Part shown: in pieces, positions 15,703 to 16,384 of the stretch
Layout of the letters: every line of letters begins with the position of its first letter
Position numbering within the stretch: position 1 is the stretch's first letter
NCBI GenBank assembly: GCA_003696875.1
Contig: RFHL01000285.1
Span: 1-16,384, forward strand
Direction of reading: 5' to 3'
From: Bacteroidota bacterium
GTDB taxonomy: Bacteria > Bacteroidota > Bacteroidia > J057
DNA: 16,384 nt
Position numbers and translations under genes: made by a program
The notes under the pieces: model-generated
Database searches by the model: none
What the model was told of the DNA's origin: nothing
The model's input: the letters and a program-made list of their open reading frames with translations, nothing else

Positions 15703-16384
15703 TCAATGTTTGAAGTGGCGTACGCCAGTGAATACCAGGCACATCCCATTCTCTTCACAATAGGTGATGGTCTCCTCATCCCGCACGGAACCTCCCGGCT
15801 GCACCACCACTTCAATGCCGGCGGCCTTCGCTGCCTCGACCGAGTCGGCAAAAGGGAAAAAAGCGTCTGAAGCCAGCACCGAGCCTTTCAGGTCAAAGCC
15901 CTTATCCCGGGCCTTGGCCATAGCTTGTTGCAGCGCATCAATCCGGGAGGTTTGGCCCATCCCACTCCCAATAAGCTGCCCGTTTTTCACGATGGCAATG
16001 GCATTGGACTTGAGATGCTTACCCACTGTGTCCCCAAAGATGATATCCGATACTTCTGTTTCGGAAGGTTGGCGAGACGTCTTGACTGTCAGCTGATCGG
16101 CCGTGATCTTGACCATGTCCCGATCCTGAACCAGATACCCGCCCAGCGTGCTGCGCACGATGCGTGGGCTCCCGCCTTGTCGCACGCGACGCAGCAGGAT
16201 ACGGTTTTTCTTCTTCTGTAGCACCGTCATGGCCTCCTCCGTGAAGTCCTTGGCGATCAGCACCTCAAAAAACAGCTTACCGATCTCTTCGGCCAGGGGC
16301 TCATCAATGGTGCCGTTGCACGCCAGTATCCCGCCAAAGGCGGAAACAGGGTCCCCCTCCAGCGCCCGCCGCCAGGCGGTGAGG
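15703..16384 (-). CDS. purH: Bifunctional purine biosynthesis protein PurH, C-terminal part, cut by window edge
   Basis: The frame is open from the right edge to the stop at 15703, giving 227 residues of the C-terminal AICAR formyltransferase domain. PurH performs the last two steps of IMP synthesis: formyl transfer to AICAR and IMP cyclohydrolase closure. Conserved family stretches are DPVSAFGGILACNG near the edge, SNAIAIVKNGQLIGSGMGQTSR-type sequence in the middle (core: VKNGQLIGSGMGQ-SR), ASDAFFPFADSVEAAKAAGI, VVQPGGSVRDEE and the C-terminal FTGVRHFKH. The upstream frame continues past the GTG at 16263, so that codon is internal Val, not a start. The N-terminal cyclohydrolase (MGS-like) domain is outside the window. 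The end is intact. purH next to mreB on the same strand is, to my knowledge, a recurrent order in this phylum. Confidence 0.95.
   Translation of the reverse strand, partial: LTAWRRALEGDPVSAFGGILACNGTIDEPLAEEIGKLFFEVLIAKDFTEEAMTVLQKKKNRILLRRVRQGGSPRIVRSTLGGYLVQDRDMVKITADQLTVKTSRQPSETEVSDIIFGDTVGKHLKSNAIAIVKNGQLIGSGMGQTSRIDALQQAMAKARDKGFDLKGSVLASDAFFPFADSVEAAKAAGIEVVVQPGGSVRDEETITYCEENGMCLVFTGVRHFKH

Overview
The window looks like chromosomal DNA from a moderately GC-rich member of the phylum Bacteroidota. The main evidence is a gliding-type ABC transporter set (GldA, GldF, GldG), a subtilase with the N-terminal layout common in Bacteroidota secreted peptidases, and a sequence upstream of gldA that fits the Bacteroidota promoter form (TTG, 21 nt, TAnnTTTG). 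The gene order purH-mreB-mreC-mreD-mrdA-rodA also fits this phylum. A Saprospiria-like lineage is a guess from general resemblance and cannot be shown from the sequence alone.

Layout from left to right. Positions 1-1150 (minus) hold the N-terminal 383 residues of a secreted S8 serine peptidase that runs off the left edge. A 204-bp divergent intergenic region (1151-1354) with three small inverted repeats separates it from a short plus-strand antibiotic-biosynthesis-monooxygenase-fold protein (1355-1669). Next, also on the plus strand, is a 1220-residue membrane hybrid histidine kinase with four PAS-like regions and two receiver domains (1748-5410). Everything from 5427 to the right edge is on the minus strand.

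Reading the minus strand in its own 5'->3' direction, the order is: purH (3' part, entering from the right edge), mreB, mreC, mreD, mrdA (PBP2), rodA, then gldA, gldF, gldG and a DUF4340 protein. The mre-mrd block encodes an apparently complete core elongasome: the MreB filament, its membrane links MreC and MreD, the RodA glycosyltransferase and its PBP2 transpeptidase partner. The gld block encodes an ATPase, a permease, a GldG-type membrane-anchored extracytoplasmic subunit and a companion DUF4340 protein. A candidate promoter between rodA and gldA suggests the gld block can be transcribed separately from the cell-shape block.

Overall this is mostly core or near-core gene content. I found no RNA gene, insertion sequence, phage gene, CRISPR array or defence island, and no clear sign of an undescribed system. 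The items most worth a second look are the promoter/inverted-repeat cluster upstream of gldA, the gld-DUF4340 module placed directly after the rod-shape genes, the hybrid kinase that has no visible partner, and the incomplete subtilase.
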